A stretch of DNA of 64,000 nt from Glaciecola sp041380235 (GTDB taxonomy: Bacteria; Pseudomonadota; Gammaproteobacteria; Enterobacterales; Alteromonadaceae), in contig NZ_JBGIYY010000013.1 of NCBI RefSeq assembly GCF_041380235.1, positions 84,497 through 148,496 of the forward strand. Direction: 5' to 3'. The stretch's first letter is position 1, and each line of letters begins with the position of its first letter. A model generated the notes under the pieces. The model was not told where the DNA came from. It did no database searches and worked only from the letters and a program-made list of their open reading frames with translations. Below are positions 62,406 through 64,000 of the stretch, piece by piece. The translations under genes were made by a program, and so were the position numbers.

Positions 62406-63122
62406 TTAATTCTCTAATGCCGTTAATACCTCTTGTGAAGCTTGTTGAAGTGCCTCGGCCATGCCTAACTGATAAGTAACATGGTCATGGCGGACAAACA
62501 GCAGAGTTCTTAGCTCTGGGTCTTGGCAGGCTTCTTTAAAGCTCACATTGAGCTTAAAACCTGAAAATCCGCTACCCCACTTTACGTCAGTGGTTCGCGT
62601 AAAAATCTGGATATCTAAATCAACTCCTTTCTCAATTAAATAATCAGATTCAAAATTTACGCTTTCAACGATGCGCTTGAGCTTGCGGTTATATGTAGAC
62701 AAACTTGTTCTGTCTATCACAGAAAGATTATCGAGAAACTCGTCTGAGCTCAGCATGTTATTGCTCGCATCACTTTGCACATCAACGCTTAAAGCAAACC
62801 ATAGTTTTTCAATGGTGCTCATAAGTTGCTGATCTGAATCGGAGGTTGTATTACAACTTTCTATTTGCTCAATCGCGTCTATTGCAAATTGACGATATTT
62901 AAGTGCGTGGTCAATAAAGTCGTTTGCAAAGGCTAAATTCACGTTTGCCTCATGTATCACGCGAGTACGAGCTTGCTCATAAATGGTGTTATCTTTTTGC
63001 GCCTCATTCCGTTGGGTGATTTGAAACGCAATCAAAATACCTACCACCACAATCGTAAAGTCGAGTGCAACGGCAAACCAGTTTTGGTCTTTCACATGTT
63101 GAGTTATTCGCCTGAGCAGCAA
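62406..63122 (-). CDS. one-TM DUF6090-like protein
   Basis: 238 residues. A basic N-terminus (MLLRRITQHVKDQNW) leads to one TM helix (FAVALDFTIVVVGILIAFQI) and a helical extracytoplasmic domain of about 200 residues. This arrangement is that of the DUF6090-type proteins often found as accessory genes in marine gammaproteobacteria and Caulobacterales. Function unknown. It lies between the N join and the IS91 remnant. Confidence 0.65.
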   Translation of the reverse strand: MLLRRITQHVKDQNWFAVALDFTIVVVGILIAFQITQRNEAQKDNTIYEQARTRVIHEANVNLAFANDFIDHALKYRQFAIDAIEQIESCNTTSDSDQQLMSTIEKLWFALSVDVQSDASNNMLSSDEFLDNLSVIDRTSLSTYNRKLKRIVESVNFESDYLIEKGVDLDIQIFTRTTDVKWGSGFSGFKLNVSFKEACQDPELRTLLFVRHDHVTYQLGMAEALQQASQEVLTALEN

Positions 63123-63169
63123 GAGGCAACCTTAATATATCAGCTTAAAAAACCAGAATAGACAAGAAC

Positions 63170-64000
63170 GTGAAAAGAGTAAACGACATTCATACTCTTT
63201 ATGAGGGCTTAGCAAGTATTTACCCAAGTATGTTGAGCGTGAGTTCGATGAGTTCTTGCGTTGTGGTCGACTAGAGCACGGCTTTTTACGCGTGGTATGT
63301 GGCGACTGCAAGTATGAGAAGTTAGTTGCTTTTAGCTGTAAACGCAGAGGTTTCTGTCCTAGCTGCGGAGCCAGAAGAATGGCAGAAAGTGCCGCGCTTC
63401 TTGTAGATGATGTATTACTTGGTTATCCAATTCGCCAGTGGGTCTTAAGCTTACCCATTCCACTTCGGCTATTGCTAGCAAGAAACCCAAGTGAATTGAG
63501 CAAAGTGATGCAAATCATTCATCGCGCCATTTCCACGCACATTGTGAACAAAGCAGGTTTTACCAACAAACAAGCGAAAACTGGAGCAGTTACCCTTATT
63601 CAGCGGTTCGGCAGTGCCCTTAATCTGAACATCCATTTCCACATGTTGTTCTTAGAAGGCGCGATTAGCGAAAATCCATGGGGTGGCACGACTTTTACAC
63701 GCATCAAAGCGCCGTCCCATAGCGACATGGTGGAGCTAGTACACACCATTAGCTGTCGCATTGCCAACTATTTGGAGAAAGTGGGGTTAGTGGAGCGCGA
63801 CATAGAAAACAGTTTTCTTAACTTACCTATTGATGATAAAGATAGTCTATTGCAGTTGCAAGCCCTGCTGGGTGGGGGCTTCCGTAAGCTATCGCATTGC
63901 TATGGGACCACAACAAGGTCAAAAAGTATTTACGCTACAAACCTTACCTGCGAGCACCGAGGATGAATATGGTCAGTTAGCCAATACCTCAGGTTTTTCG
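63170..64000 (+). pseudogene. IS91-family transposase, frameshifted and cut by window edge
   Basis: The reading starts at a GTG at 63170 (MKRVNDIHTLYEGLASIYP), shifts near 63220-63230 into KYVEREFDEFLRCGRLEHG, and continues through the zinc-binding CGDCKYEK...CKRRGFCPSCGARRMAES and the LNLNIHFHMLFLEGAI rolling-circle (HUH) segment. Near 63880 it shifts again, with the remaining part VSYRIAMGPQQGQKVF...EDEYGQLANTSGF in the original frame to the window edge. Two frameshifts make it non-functional. The Tyr-containing catalytic end lies beyond the window. Confidence 0.85.

Overview
The window looks like about 64 kb of chromosome from a marine gammaproteobacterium of the Alteromonadales (Alteromonas/Glaciecola/Paraglaciecola type). 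This rests on gene content and on gene orders shared with enteric and marine gammaproteobacteria: ygfB-pepP-ubiH-ubiI beside the 6S RNA gene and fthC, pdhR-aceE-aceF-lpdA next to ampE and nadC, pilA-pilC-pilD-coaE-zapD-yacG, and gcvTHP. It is not based on a database search. Most of the window is ordinary core chromosome. The right end is mobile or unresolved DNA: a decayed IS91-type transposase and an assembly join marked by a single N.

Layout. 1-5.6 kb: an envelope and lipid A type cluster. A GT39 (ArnT-like) glycosyltransferase, a TVP38/DedA-like membrane protein and a GT2 polyprenyl-phosphate sugar transferase are divergent from eptA-dgkA. 5.8-7.4 kb: pckA. 7.5-15.3 kb: a secreted alpha/beta hydrolase, a PAS-PAS-GGDEF-EAL protein, a nitrilase-type amidohydrolase, and a membrane-anchored HTH-TPR regulator divergent from a CsgG-like lipoprotein. 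15.3-17.1 kb: a benE-type transporter followed by the deletion remnant of its GntR-type regulator; two TTGTATACAA-type operators remain in front of benE. 17.2-21.2 kb: a collagen-stalked lipoprotein, an isolated phage-tail-sheath gene and a CBS-pair gene. The last two are appended to the glycine-cleavage genes gcvT-gcvH-gcvP (21.2-25.8 kb), which are divergent from a LysR gene.

27-34.3 kb: an amidohydrolase, a frameshifted solute-binding-like protein, a short DsbB-like protein, and the ubiquinone hydroxylase/pepP/ygfB operon. 34.5-39.5 kb: 6S RNA, a ribose salvage group (ribokinase, nucleoside hydrolase, fthC, rpiA) and serA. 39.5-45.7 kb: two DUF481 outer-membrane proteins, an HDOD protein, a DUF1289 protein, a small unknown and a 7TM-GAF-GGDEF-EAL protein. 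45.9-53.2 kb: the pyruvate dehydrogenase operon with pdhR and a PdhR-type box. 53.2-59.9 kb: ampE, nadC, pilin and pilus assembly genes (pilB is absent), coaE, zapD and yacG. 59.9-62 kb: an aspartoacylase-like enzyme, a small secreted unknown and a second CBS-pair protein. 62.2-64 kb: the N-marked 35-bp duplication, a one-TM DUF6090-like protein and the broken IS91 transposase.

How the genes fit together. EptA releases diacylglycerol, which DgkA recycles. The ribokinase, nucleoside hydrolase and RpiA together turn nucleoside ribose into ribulose-5-phosphate. SerA starts serine synthesis, the glycine cleavage system feeds one-carbon units, and FthC returns 5-formyl-THF to the folate pool. The items most worth a second look are the orphan tail sheath in the gcv operon, the regulator deletion downstream of benE, the missing pilB, and the frameshift that separates a signal peptide from its binding protein.
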